NCBI GenBank assembly: GCA_016931315.1
Contig: JAFGFB010000085.1
Span: 1 to 34,447 of the forward strand
DNA: 34,447 nucleotides
Direction of reading: 5' to 3'
Origin: Anaerolineae bacterium
GTDB taxonomy: Bacteria > Chloroflexota > Anaerolineae > B4-G1 > SLSP01
Shown: positions 21,758-29,361 of the stretch, piece by piece
Layout of the letters: every line of letters starts with the position of its first letter
How positions within the stretch are numbered: position 1 is the stretch's first letter
Notes under the pieces: generated by a model
Told to the model about the DNA's origin: nothing
Database searches by the model: none
What the model saw: the letters and a program-made list of their open reading frames with translations, nothing else
Program-made: the position numbers and the translations under genes

Positions 21758-23585
21758 GCAGCATCGGCAACGCTTGTGCAGCTTTTTCGCATCCCTACTC
21801 GTGATCTTCTTGCTGGTTGGTTGTAGCAGCACGGCGTCCCCTTCTGCGACGGCAGTGTTGCCTGCAACCACGCCTCGCTCTCCAACGTCCACACCCGCTG
21901 CGGCGACGGTTATGCCGCGTTTGCAACGGTTGACGCTCTGCTCCCCGGAACCCGAGACGCTAAGTCCTTTTGACCCTTCCACAACCAGCACCGATATTTT
22001 GGCGCTGGTACTTGAGGAGCCTGCCGAGCGCGTTAACTCTGTCTGGGAGGCGCGGTTACTGACACACATTCCCACAGTGGCGGGCGGCGATATTCTCACC
22101 CGAACTGTAGCTGTCGCTCCAGGTACACGTTACAGTGATGAGGCGGGCACTCTACGGGTGAACGAAAGCGACGAAGCTCTTTCATTGCCGCAAATGCTCG
22201 TCACTTTCACCCTGCGCAGCGAGCTTTTCTGGTCCGATGGCGTGCCGTTGACGATGCGCGATGCGCTTTTGGGCTATCATCTAGCCCAAGCGCCTGAGGC
22301 GCATGGGCACTGGCATGATTTGGCAGAACGCACTGCCCAATTCGAGGTGTTGAATCCGCAAACTGCGCGCTGGGTGGGGGTGCCGGGCTTCTTGAGCGCT
22401 GATGCTCCTGGTTTCCTGTTCCCCCTACAACCAGCGCACTATTACAGCGAATTGACCTTGCCCGCGATTCTGTCCGAACGCTTGCCGGTTGGCACTGGCC
22501 CTTTTGCCATTGAGATGTGGCAACCCGGTGTCGGCGCGCGCCTGCGTCCCAATCGCTATTATGCTGGTTCGCCACCCCTGTTGGAAGAGGTGACCGTGCT
22601 CTTCCCTCAGTACGACCTGACTCAATGGCCCCAACTGGTGGCCTCCGGTGATTGTGATGTGGTATTGCCTGCTGCTGCGATGCAGGTGAATTGGCAATCG
22701 TGGGCGCGCTTGATGGAGCAGGACGAAGCGCTCATTTGGGCTGATACAGGTTTCGAGGCGGTTTTCCAACGGCTGGATTTTAATCTGGCGCCCATAGATG
22801 GGCGGCTGACTTCGTTATCTGATTTGCGTGTGCGCCAGGCTGTGGGGTTGTGTATTGACCGCAATCGTCTGGCTCTGGTTCAGCCAGGGCAAGCTTTCCT
22901 TCCGGCGGAGAGTTTTGTGCCCCCGGATGCCCCTGGTTTTGCCGGAACGGCGCTTGTGCGACTGGCTTACTCGCCCGAACAGGGTCAAATGCTGTTGGAT
23001 GAGGCTGGTTGGCGTGATGTAGACCTCGACGGTGTACGCGAGGCGCACAGTGTGGCTGATATCGCCGAGGGGACGCCTTTGAGTCTTACGCTGGTGTTTG
23101 TGCCACAGTATACGGTGACTGCTGCCCATATCGCGGCTGACCTGGAGGTGTGTGGCATAGGTGTGATACCGCAGCCTGTGGATGCGCGCCTGCTCTATGC
23201 TGCTGACCCAGCAAGCCCCCTCATCGGCAGACACTTTGACCTGGCGATTTTTGGTTGGTCGGCTGATGCCCCTGCAGTTTGTGGAGCCTGGCGTTCAGAT
23301 CGTATTCCCGGTGTAGAGAGCAATTGGGTCGGGGAGAATTTCAGCGGCTATGTCTCATCAGACTATGATGCGGCGTGTCGCCGCGCCCTGTGGAGTGTAG
23401 ACCCGGAGGCTCAGGGAGCGGCGCTTCAGGATGCGGGGATTCTCCTCTCCCGTGACTTGCCGACGTTCTTTCTCACCTGGCGTCCTGATTGGTTTGTGGC
23501 GCGCCCTGAAGTGCAGGGTTTGCGCCCTGATGCTTCCAATCCGGCGGCATTGTGGAATGCTGAAGCCTTGAGTATCAAGGACTAA
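21750..23585 (+). CDS. Family 5 extracellular solute-binding lipoprotein, 611 aa
   Basis: Peptide/nickel/oligosaccharide-type ABC binding protein. I start at GTG 21750, which overlaps the aldolase stop and has GAGG 6 bases upstream. No ATG is available, and the longer frame lies inside the aldolase gene. The start leads into a lipoprotein signal with lipobox LLVGC (Cys25), then a Ser/Thr/Pro/Ala-rich linker to about 60. The SBP_bac_5 fold follows, with LRSELFWSDGVPLTMRDALLGY, LPVGTGPFAIEMWQPG, DLRVRQAVGLCIDRNRLA and AGWRDVDLDGVRE. No permease or ATPase gene adjoins it. The C-terminus overlaps the convergent thioesterase gene by 4 bp. Confidence 0.87.
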   Translation: MPEQHRQRLCSFFASLLVIFLLVGCSSTASPSATAVLPATTPRSPTSTPAAATVMPRLQRLTLCSPEPETLSPFDPSTTSTDILALVLEEPAERVNSVWEARLLTHIPTVAGGDILTRTVAVAPGTRYSDEAGTLRVNESDEALSLPQMLVTFTLRSELFWSDGVPLTMRDALLGYHLAQAPEAHGHWHDLAERTAQFEVLNPQTARWVGVPGFLSADAPGFLFPLQPAHYYSELTLPAILSERLPVGTGPFAIEMWQPGVGARLRPNRYYAGSPPLLEEVTVLFPQYDLTQWPQLVASGDCDVVLPAAAMQVNWQSWARLMEQDEALIWADTGFEAVFQRLDFNLAPIDGRLTSLSDLRVRQAVGLCIDRNRLALVQPGQAFLPAESFVPPDAPGFAGTALVRLAYSPEQGQMLLDEAGWRDVDLDGVREAHSVADIAEGTPLSLTLVFVPQYTVTAAHIAADLEVCGIGVIPQPVDARLLYAADPASPLIGRHFDLAIFGWSADAPAVCGAWRSDRIPGVESNWVGENFSGYVSSDYDAACRRALWSVDPEAQGAALQDAGILLSRDLPTFFLTWRPDWFVARPEVQGLRPDASNPAALWNAEALSIKD

Positions 23586-24007
23586 CGCGCAGCAGAATTC
23601 GACCCGGTTCCTGGCACCTCCTGTTGTTTCTGCGCCACGCGCTCCATAAAGCGGGCGCGATCAATGATGACGCGCTCGTGGATGCAGCTACCAATCCGCT
23701 CTTTCTCATCCCATGCTTCAACCGAGAAGCGCAGGCGCCGCTTCTCTACGGCGAGCAGCTCGGCGCGCACGGTCACCTGCATTCCTACGGGAGTAGCTGC
23801 CAGGTGTTGCATCTCCACCAGAGTGCCTACAGCGGTTTGACCTGTTTCCAGGAAAGGTTCGATAACCTTTTGCGCCGCGTTTTCCATCAATGCGATGAGA
23901 TGGGGTGTGCTGAGCACACGCACCAGCCCACTGCCATAGGCGGCGGCAGTGTCTGTTTCGACAACAGTGTGAATGACTTCTGCAATTAATCCTGTTTCGA
24001 GTGGCAT
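23582..24007 (-). CDS. FlK-like hotdog-fold thioesterase, 141 aa
   Basis: Thioesterase-fold protein related to fluoroacetyl-CoA thioesterase FlK. The pattern is complete: AAAYGSGLVRVLSTPHLIALMENAA (residues 21-45), TGQTAVGTLVEMQHLAATPVGMQV, then LRFSVEAWDEKERIGSCIHERVII. The Thr34, Glu42 and His68-type residues expected in the catalytic set appear to be there. Such proteins usually hydrolyse short acyl-CoAs; fluoroacetate resistance should not be assumed. The ATG at 24007 has GGGGGAG 6 bases upstream. It is the last gene of a minus-strand group and meets the family 5 binding protein tail to tail. Confidence 0.87.
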   Translation of the reverse strand: MPLETGLIAEVIHTVVETDTAAAYGSGLVRVLSTPHLIALMENAAQKVIEPFLETGQTAVGTLVEMQHLAATPVGMQVTVRAELLAVEKRRLRFSVEAWDEKERIGSCIHERVIIDRARFMERVAQKQQEVPGTGSNSAAR

Positions 24008-24122
24008 GGGTGTCTCCCCCTGAAAACTAGAGGTCTCGCGCCAGAAACCAGCGGCTTCTCGCCTGGATTAAAATCTGCCTGGGCGTGCGACTTCCCTTAT
24101 TGCACCACGCTGCCGGGTTGAT

Positions 24123-25574
24123 CTACGTCAGCATCGGAACAATAAAGCCGAAGAGGCACCAGAAATCGAGCGCTAACAAACTGAGCAGTAGCGCGCCGCC
24201 CGCAAGTGATTTTCGTCCATTCGGTAATATGCCGGAGATCAGCACGGCGGCGCTGCCCGCACCCACGAGCGCCATGGTCCATAGGGGTGGGTCATCGCGC
24301 AGCAGCCCGATACCGCCTAAAACGACCACCGCTGCAATGAGTCCTAAACCCGTGAGCATCGCGAGGCGCGTTTCCGTGAGACGCCGTAGCCCTACCGCTG
24401 CGAGCAGGGCGAAAATGGGCAATGCCGGGAACAGGTAGCGCGCCTGATGCTGTACGTAGGTGAGGTTGTACCAGATGGGCAAAGCGATCGTAATCAGGGC
24501 CGAAGCTCCTAATAGGGTGAGCGCATCGCGTTGACGTGGTTCTAGCCCCTCTTTGGTTTTCCGAATACCCGCCCACAGCACGCCCCAAGCTGTCAGGGTG
24601 GTGAAGATGCCCGCGCCCAGGTAGATGCGCGCATCGAGAACCACGCCCATCCAGCCGAATTGTCCCCAGAAAGATTGAAAGGTGGTGCGTAGCGCGTTGT
24701 GTAGAAAGGGGAGTAGTCCATCGCGCGCGATCCAATCGGCTGTGCGCGGTTGTCCCACCACCACCAGGTCGTGGCGCTGAAGTCCCAGGAAATCGGGCCA
24801 ACCATAGATGACCAGATTCCGAATCCACCAGGCTCCCCCTACAATTAACCCGGGGAGCACAATTTGTGCCAGCTGTTTCAGTGTCCATTGCCACGAAAAG
24901 CCGCTGCGCCGCCAGCGCAGCGCTACGACAACCACCGTTAGCGGCAGTGCGACGTAGCCTGTCGTCTTGGTGATCAGGAGTGCTCCCAACACACCCCCAA
25001 GCACCAACGGGGAGGTCTTCCCACGTAAATATCGCAGGGCAAGCAAAAGCCATAGCGCGAGCAGCGCTTCGGTCAATGCGTCGTTGTTCACCCCTGCCAT
25101 CATGGCCAGGTGTTGCGGTAGAAAGGCAACCAGACCTCCTGCCAGCCATGCCAGTCCCGGCGATTTAGGGCAGACCTCCCGCGTCAGAGCGATGGTCAGT
25201 GCCACCACCACCCCGCCGAGCGCCAGTGAGAAAAGCCGCAGCGGCAGCAACGCGCCATCGAAGAGGAAAAAGATTGGGGTTGCCAGTAAGTAGTAGAGCG
25301 GTGGCTGATGATCTTCGTAAGCGAGCCCCTCCGTGGATAGGTGCGCCGGGAAGCGCTCGGCGGTCAGGCGCTCGAGGTAGCTCTGATCGTAGTCTTTAGC
25401 TTCCATGACCGGAAAACCGTTGCCCCGCGCCAGGGAAGCGATGTAGTTGTAATGTGCAGGTTCGTCGGGAACCTGCCATCGCGGTGTCAGGGCTGCAAAG
25501 AAGCTGCCAACACTGAGGTAGGCAATCAAAATGAAAACTGCGGGCCAATGTGTCTTGAGCAAAGCATACTCCAT
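24123..25574 (-). CDS. GT39-like membrane glycosyltransferase (ArnT/PMT type), 483 aa
   Basis: Polytopic membrane protein with a GT-C architecture. The first loop has the acidic motif VPDEPAHYNYI (36-45), typical of lipid-linked-sugar glycosyltransferases in Chloroflexota. A second loop motif is EDHQPPLYYLLATPIF. Ten or more membrane helices follow, ending in a hydrophobic C-terminus. It probably transfers a sugar from a polyprenyl-phosphate donor, consistent with a GT2 DPM-synthase-like gene at 28298. The start codon at 25574 has no clear binding site, 12 bp after the M50-like gene, so translation may be coupled. The acceptor is unknown. Confidence 0.8.
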   Translation of the reverse strand: MEYALLKTHWPAVFILIAYLSVGSFFAALTPRWQVPDEPAHYNYIASLARGNGFPVMEAKDYDQSYLERLTAERFPAHLSTEGLAYEDHQPPLYYLLATPIFFLFDGALLPLRLFSLALGGVVVALTIALTREVCPKSPGLAWLAGGLVAFLPQHLAMMAGVNNDALTEALLALWLLLALRYLRGKTSPLVLGGVLGALLITKTTGYVALPLTVVVVALRWRRSGFSWQWTLKQLAQIVLPGLIVGGAWWIRNLVIYGWPDFLGLQRHDLVVVGQPRTADWIARDGLLPFLHNALRTTFQSFWGQFGWMGVVLDARIYLGAGIFTTLTAWGVLWAGIRKTKEGLEPRQRDALTLLGASALITIALPIWYNLTYVQHQARYLFPALPIFALLAAVGLRRLTETRLAMLTGLGLIAAVVVLGGIGLLRDDPPLWTMALVGAGSAAVLISGILPNGRKSLAGGALLLSLLALDFWCLFGFIVPMLT

Positions 25575-25586
25575 AGAGGTGATTGA

Positions 25587-26348
25587 TTAACCGTAAACAA
25601 TGCGTTTGCCGGTGACTCGCTCCAGGACCTTTTCGAGAATGAAGATAACCAGGAAGAAAGGCGCGTCCACTAACAACGTGCTGGCGCTTAGCAAAATGAT
25701 CCATTGTACAGCGTGCGTCAGCAATTGCCTGATGCCATTGAGCAGCGTCGCACCCGCCCCGGCAAAAACCAGAATCGCGCTGATAAAGATGATAACCGCG
25801 CTCAGAAAGGGCCATGCGTGGGTGTCCGCACGGCTGGGTAGCATGGTATTGCCAATCGTAAACACCAGAAACGCCCAAATCCATACATCGGGTGCATATA
25901 GCGCTTGTTGCAAACTGCGTAGAGCCGCCAGCCATTCGCCTGTGCCCAGCGCAGCCACCACATCTGGCGTTCCAAAAACAAAGTGTCCGATGGCAAAGAT
26001 GACGCCCGTTCCGGCAAAAAGTGGCGCTGCCCCAATCAAGCTGGCGCGGAAGATATCGGTTTCTTCGACCGGGACAACGCCCAGCTGAATCCGTTTGCCC
26101 ACCCGGCGCGGCAAAATGGATAGGCGCCCGATGCGTACTCCTAGAATGCGCGCCGTTAGGGCGTGGCTGCTTTCGTGCAGCAGTACACCCGGAAAGAGGG
26201 TCAGTGCATAGAGCCACACGGAGATTTCGGCGTCATTGGTCAACAGGAACATCAACCCTTGAAGGTGCCGGTGCAGCCAACGGTCTGCCAGGAGCAACAG
26301 CCCTAGCACCGCTAGCAATTCCGCCACGAGCGCAACTACCGGTGTCAA
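25587..26348 (-). CDS. M50-like membrane zinc protease (HESSH), 253 aa
   Basis: Integral membrane protein with HESSH (the HExxH zinc motif, at about residues 58-62) inside the segment LFPGVLLHESSHALTARILG. A later TIGNTMLPSRADTHAWP resembles the second M50 metal-ligand region, with its Asp. About six membrane helices are seen. The start is uncertain: no ATG exists between the promoter and the first helix. I use TTG at 26348 because transcription should start near 26384, which excludes the longer frame reaching into repeat A. No C-terminal PDZ domain is apparent. It probably cleaves a membrane or short substrate. It is followed after 12 bp by the GT39-like gene. Confidence 0.75.
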   Translation of the reverse strand: MTPVVALVAELLAVLGLLLLADRWLHRHLQGLMFLLTNDAEISVWLYALTLFPGVLLHESSHALTARILGVRIGRLSILPRRVGKRIQLGVVPVEETDIFRASLIGAAPLFAGTGVIFAIGHFVFGTPDVVAALGTGEWLAALRSLQQALYAPDVWIWAFLVFTIGNTMLPSRADTHAWPFLSAVIIFISAILVFAGAGATLLNGIRQLLTHAVQWIILLSASTLLVDAPFFLVIFILEKVLERVTGKRIVYG

Positions 26349-26390
26349 AGTCTCATCCCATCTTTCGCCTGGCTTAGTCCTTACTCTCTG

Positions 26391-26419
26391 ACTATAACAC
26401 CATTTAAGATTCTGGGCAA
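26391..26419 (-). promoter_or_regulatory. Sigma-70-type promoter of the M50 / GT39 / thioesterase group
   Basis: On the minus strand TTGCCC (26414-26419) and TATAGT (26391-26396) are separated by exactly 17 bp. Transcription would begin near 26384. This fixes the M50-like start codon downstream of that point. Confidence 0.6.
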
Positions 26420-26442
26420 AGAGGAGGGTGAGGGGGGGAAAA

Positions 26443-26485
26443 TTGATTTTTGGCGGTGGGGCAAAGCCCCACCGCCAAAAATCAA
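26443..26485. repeat. Repeat A hairpin, copy near the M50-like gene
   Basis: A perfect 19-bp stem (TTGATTTTTGGCGGTGGGG) with a CAAAG loop, followed by ATCAAAGGAAAGGCGTTTGCATGATAAT-type tail to about 26535. The terminal inverted repeats have decayed (right end AAGTTACTAAGCAACC instead of AAGTTGAAACGCACCC). The stem itself is intact, even though the ends are lost. Confidence 0.7.
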
Positions 26486-26720
26486 TCAAAGGAAAGGCGT
26501 TTGCATGATAATCGGCTCGCTTTTTGCCCCAAGTTACTAAGCAACCACTGCCTATACTTTACTAGCTAAGACCGAATTTCACGCTGATGGCGGTTTCTGG
26601 TAGAACCCACCATGTCACTGGCGCGGTGGGGCGTTGAAACGCACCTACATTTCGATTCGCAGTTGCGCTTTCGGGCTTTTCGGGTATCGTTAGCATCTTA
26701 GAACTGGATGGAGTACTCGC

Positions 26721-27485
26721 ATGGATTATCGTGTTCACACAGCGCAATTTGAAGGCCCGCTTGATCTCTTGCTGCACCTGATTGAAAAGGAAGAGCTGGA
26801 TATCACTGAGTTGGCGTTGGCGCAAGTGACCGACGAATTCCTTGCCTATGTCGAATCCATGCGTGGGCGACTGGAGATTGATTTGGTCGCCGATTTTCTG
26901 GTCATTGCGGCGCGCTTGCTGTGGATCAAGTCGCAGGTGTTGTTGCCCAGCCCACCTCAGACCTCAGCACTGGTACAGGAGGATACGGGTGACGACTTAG
27001 TACAGCAACTGCGCACCTACCGCCTGTACAAAGAAGCTGCACAATGGTTGCGCCAGCAGGATGAGGCAGCGCTGCGCAGTTATGTCCATGTGGCGCCTTC
27101 TGTAGTGCCGCAACGCTTTGTCCTTGATCTCACCGGTGTGACCGTGGCGGCGCTGCACAAAGCGGCAGAGGCGGTGCTTTTCCCCCAAGAGGGGCCCCGT
27201 CCTCAGGAAGCGATTCAACGCCCGCGTATTTCCATCGTCCAGCAGATCCAGTTGATAGGGCAGCGTTTCAAGCGCTTGCAACAGCTGTTTTTCCGCTCCT
27301 TGTTGAGCCAGAAAGCCACTCGCCTCGAAGCGGTGGTAACCTTACAGGCTATTCTGGAGTTGATTAAGCAGCAAGTCATTCAGGCGCAGCAGGGTGAGCG
27401 CTTTGGCGATATCGTCATTGCGCCATTGGTTTCACCCGAGCAAATCTCCTCTGCCATAGAATCTGAAGCGCCAGCGCCAGCGTAG
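26721..27485 (+). CDS. scpA: Segregation and condensation protein A (ScpA), 254 aa
   Basis: Kleisin subunit of the SMC-ScpAB condensin complex, which organises and segregates the chromosome. N-terminal family signature: YRVHTAQFEGPLDLLLHLIE (3-22), LDITELALAQVTDEFLAYV and LEIDLVADFLVIAARLLWIKS, the helical region that contacts the SMC neck. A middle linker follows and the C-terminal winged helix (VVTLQAILELIKQQVIQAQQ) ends in a normal way. The ATG at 26721 has GGAG 7 bases upstream. The usual partner gene scpB is not next to it; instead a convergent VanZ gene overlaps its last 71 bp. Confidence 0.96.
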   Translation: MDYRVHTAQFEGPLDLLLHLIEKEELDITELALAQVTDEFLAYVESMRGRLEIDLVADFLVIAARLLWIKSQVLLPSPPQTSALVQEDTGDDLVQQLRTYRLYKEAAQWLRQQDEAALRSYVHVAPSVVPQRFVLDLTGVTVAALHKAAEAVLFPQEGPRPQEAIQRPRISIVQQIQLIGQRFKRLQQLFFRSLLSQKATRLEAVVTLQAILELIKQQVIQAQQGERFGDIVIAPLVSPEQISSAIESEAPAPA

Positions 27486-27882
27486 CCCCCACCATATCAA
27501 TACACCAATCCATCACTGTAGGCTCTCTGCCTGGGGTAAAACCCTGATGCCATTCATCGCTGGCAGCATAGAGTGCCGTCAGGAACCAGGCTCCATAGCT
27601 TAGCGGCGCGCCGGCAATCCGCGCATGGCTCAAGCCTCGGTGGTAGAACAACGCCAGCAAACCAAAAGCCCCCATGTGCCCGCCCTTGCGTATGAGTGTA
27701 TTCATTAAAGGATCTGGGGGCTGGGGCAGGTGTTGTTGTGATGAAAGGAAGAACAGCACGCTCATCCAGACGATAGCGGGTCCCCAGGCTCGTAGCCATG
27801 TGGGTAGGTGGAGCTTGTTGTTAAAAATTGTTCTCTTGGTGTTTTGTGATATTTCGTAGTTCGATATATTCTTCTCAGGCAA
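27415..27882 (-). CDS. VanZ-family membrane protein, 155 aa
   Basis: VanZ-like integral membrane protein. The family core is clear: WMSVLFFLSSQQHLPQP, the IRKGGHMGAFGLLALFYHRG segment and DEWHQGFTPGREPTVMDWCIDMVGATLA. The start is TTG at 27882, chosen because GGAG lies 7 bases before it and because no upstream ATG exists; an ATG near the first helix would cut into the family core. The C-terminal 71 bp are antisense to the end of scpA, and both reading frames look real. The function of VanZ proteins outside teicoplanin resistance is not well defined; there is no glycopeptide resistance gene here. Confidence 0.85.
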   Translation of the reverse strand: MPEKNISNYEISQNTKRTIFNNKLHLPTWLRAWGPAIVWMSVLFFLSSQQHLPQPPDPLMNTLIRKGGHMGAFGLLALFYHRGLSHARIAGAPLSYGAWFLTALYAASDEWHQGFTPGREPTVMDWCIDMVGATLALALQILWQRRFARVKPMAQ

Positions 27883-28120
27883 GATTTTTCTCCGATTGTC
27901 TGGGTATCTTTGGCTGCGTCATCATACGTCCAAATCCCCTGACGGCAACACTAACCTGATAAAAGATCCTCTTTGCCTGTTTGCAGAACCTCTCCTGATT
28001 TTTTTTAAAAATCTGTTGTGCCCCCATCCCCCATCCCCCATCCCCCAGGCTTCGGGACCTTGTCATTCTCCCTGTGGACGGTGCGTTGAAACCCAAAGGC
28101 GATGAAAGCCGTTCTTTTTT

Positions 28121-28162
28121 ATGTTTTGCAGGGACGGGCTACCGCCCGTCCCTGCAAAACAT
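28121..28162. repeat. Perfect 19-bp hairpin, repeat family B
   Basis: Positions 28121-28139 (ATGTTTTGCAGGGACGGGC) pair perfectly with 28144-28162 around a TACC loop. The loop and the TTTTTTATGTTTTG shoulder equal those of the hairpin at 390-431, while the inner stem (CAGGGACGGGC against GGACGCGGCGCCG) differs, with both arms changed together. The element continues to the AGCTTGCATTGCG segment at 28240, which also occurs at the end of the 12007 copy. Confidence 0.7.
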
Positions 28163-28240
28163 TCTCTTTCTCAGAACTGTAGGCACAAAGCTTCGCGAGC
28201 AGGTAGAGCCTGACAAGAATGATTAAGTCTTGCCCCAAGC

Positions 28241-28268
28241 TTGCATTGCGATTGAAACCGGCTAGAAT
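28241..28268 (+). promoter_or_regulatory. Sigma-70-type promoter of the DPM1-like glycosyltransferase gene
   Basis: TTGCAT (28241-28246) and TAGAAT (28263-28268) are separated by 16 bp. The -35 box lies inside the conserved right end of the family B repeat (AGCTTGCATTGC), so the repeat may have supplied part of this promoter. Transcription would start near 28275, about 20 bases before the ATG. Confidence 0.55.
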
Positions 28269-28297
28269 GACGGCATTGTTTTGGGGTGGGTGAACGT

Positions 28298-29038
28298 ATG
28301 AAAACGACTGTCATTGTACCAACCTATAACGAACGTGAGAATATTGAGCGCCTGGTGCGCTTGCTTTTGGCGCTACCGGGCGAGATCAATACCATCATCG
28401 TGGATGATGGCTCGCCCGATGGCACTGGCGCAATCGTTGATGCCCTTGCAGAAGAATACCCTTCTCGTGTGGAAGTCATCCATCGCTCTGGCAAGCTGGG
28501 CTTGGGCACTGCCTATATTGCGGGATTCCGCCACGCCCTTGCCGGTGATAGCGCGCTAATCTGTACCATGGACGCCGATTTCTCTCATCCGCCCGCCAAT
28601 ATTCCGGAGATGGTCGCGAAAGCAGCGGTGGGTTATGATTTGGTGATTGGCAGTCGCTATGTTCCGGACGGGCGGACGGTGGGCTGCACGCCTCCGCGCA
28701 TCGCGTTGAGTTGGGGGGCTAATGCTTTCGCGCGCGTACTGTTGGGGTTGCGCGCGCACGATACGACTGCGGGCTTTCGTTGCTATCGCCGTGCTGTCTT
28801 GGAGCAGGCGCCTCTGGATCAGATTCTCTCCAACGGCTATTCCTTCCTCATCGAAATGCTCTATCACGTTCAGTGTCAGGGCTGGAAGGTGGGTGAGGTT
28901 CCCATTACCTTCGAAAACCGCCGCGAGGGAACTTCCAAAATCTCTAAATCGGAGATTACCAAAGCTCTGGCGACCGTGTTGCGTCTGTTTGGACAACGTT
29001 TGAAAAACCTGGGTCGAAAAGCACCTCAAGTGTGTTGA
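28298..29038 (+). CDS. Dolichol-phosphate mannose synthase-like GT2 glycosyltransferase, 246 aa
   Basis: GT-A-fold transferase that moves a sugar from a nucleotide sugar to a polyprenyl phosphate on the cytoplasmic face. Motifs: TVIVPTYNERENI (4-16), IIVDDGSPDGTG (33-44, metal/nucleotide Asp pair 36-37), TMDADFSHPP (90-99), DLVIGSRYV and the C-terminal REGTSKISK loop typical of polyprenyl-phosphate mannosyl- or glucosyltransferases. It lacks C-terminal membrane helices. ATG 28298 is preferred over an in-frame GTG at 28286 because the promoter would leave no space for the latter. It could supply donor lipid for the GT39-like enzyme at 24123-25574. Its stop codon lies inside a consensus promoter. 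Confidence 0.92.
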   Translation: MKTTVIVPTYNERENIERLVRLLLALPGEINTIIVDDGSPDGTGAIVDALAEEYPSRVEVIHRSGKLGLGTAYIAGFRHALAGDSALICTMDADFSHPPANIPEMVAKAAVGYDLVIGSRYVPDGRTVGCTPPRIALSWGANAFARVLLGLRAHDTTAGFRCYRRAVLEQAPLDQILSNGYSFLIEMLYHVQCQGWKVGEVPITFENRREGTSKISKSEITKALATVLRLFGQRLKNLGRKAPQVC

Positions 29039-29063
29039 CATTTTTGTTTAGTCTTCCTATAAT
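29035..29063 (+). promoter_or_regulatory. Perfect sigma-70 consensus promoter overlapping the DPM1-like stop codon
   Basis: TTGACA (29035-29040), a 17-bp spacer and TATAAT (29058-29063) match the consensus exactly. The TGA stop of the preceding gene (29036-29038) is part of the -35 box. Transcription would start near 29070 and the next gene begins at 29362, so the transcript has a leader of about 290 bases or is a separate small RNA. Confidence 0.8.
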
Positions 29064-29361
29064 GAGGCTAAGGCAGTGATTCGGGTGGCTTGCTCAATGT
29101 GTCAAAGCAGGAGCCAAATTCACCCGGTCAAGAAGTTACGAAATAAGTTGGGTTTCTCACCGAAGATTGACCGCACATTCACGGTTTCTTTGTAACCGTT
29201 CCGAAGATTCGTTCGCCTTGTTCTTGTGCTATCCCTACATAAGGATTCTGTGGCTGCGGCGCAGAGGTTCTTGCGCGCGCCCTTGCACGGCCCTGGTGCA
29301 GTTTTCCTGTTTGGCGCTGACATTCATGTGTTGGTGAATCATTGCTGAAGGAGCGCTCACT
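29064..29361 (+). promoter_or_regulatory. Long structured leader, possible cis-regulatory RNA or small RNA
   Basis: No gene is evident between the consensus promoter and the PfkB kinase gene. The predicted transcript can form several stems: 29082-29126 (CGGGTGGCTTGCT with AGCAGGAGCC and CACCCG, with a small internal loop), ACGGTT/AACCGT (29181-29199), and TGCAC/GTGCA (29284-29300) followed by GTTTT, which is terminator-like. I do not recognise a known riboswitch or a 4.5S/6S/tmRNA signature. The final 20 bases carry GAAGGAGCGCTCACT, the ribosome binding site of the kinase gene. Confidence 0.45.

Larger units (their letters stand above)
26349..26720. other. Divergent intergenic region with promoter and repeat A remnant
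   Basis: This ~370-bp gap separates the M50-like gene (minus) from scpA (plus). It contains the minus-strand promoter at 26391-26419, a repeat A copy around the hairpin at 26443-26485, and a lone copy of the repeat's right end (TTGAAACGCACC, about 26634-26645). A possible plus-strand promoter for scpA is only weak (TTGCGC near 26664 and TATCGT 16 bp later), so I do not claim it. Confidence 0.6.
27883..28297. other. Intergenic region with family B repeat, a 7-bp tandem and the DPM1-like promoter
   Basis: No gene is credible here. The region holds an inverted copy (27959-27995) of the 350-389 segment, a short tandem of CCCCCAT (28021-28048, about four units), a family B element running from about 28062 to 28259 around the hairpin at 28121-28162, and a plus-strand promoter at 28241-28268. 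A short minus-strand frame (27875-28096) is built from the inverted segment. It has a local protein-level resemblance (ERFCKQAKRIF versus KRLCKQTRRIF) to the spurious frame at 160-444, which follows from the shared DNA. Confidence 0.6.

Noticed and set aside
23582-24007. Fluoroacetate resistance gene flK
   Set aside because: FlK-like folds are common among general acyl-CoA thioesterases, and nothing here supports fluoroacetate as substrate.
26349-26489. N-terminal extension of the M50-like gene to an ATG in repeat A
   Set aside because: The promoter at 26391-26419 would start transcription downstream of that ATG.
28021-28048. CCCCCAT tandem as a functional element
   Set aside because: About four imperfect 7-bp units look like ordinary slippage; I see no regular phase or neighbouring motif.
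29064-29361. 4.5S RNA, 6S RNA or tmRNA
   Set aside because: Signature sequences of these RNAs are not present; the AGCAGGAGCC segment resembles 4.5S only superficially.
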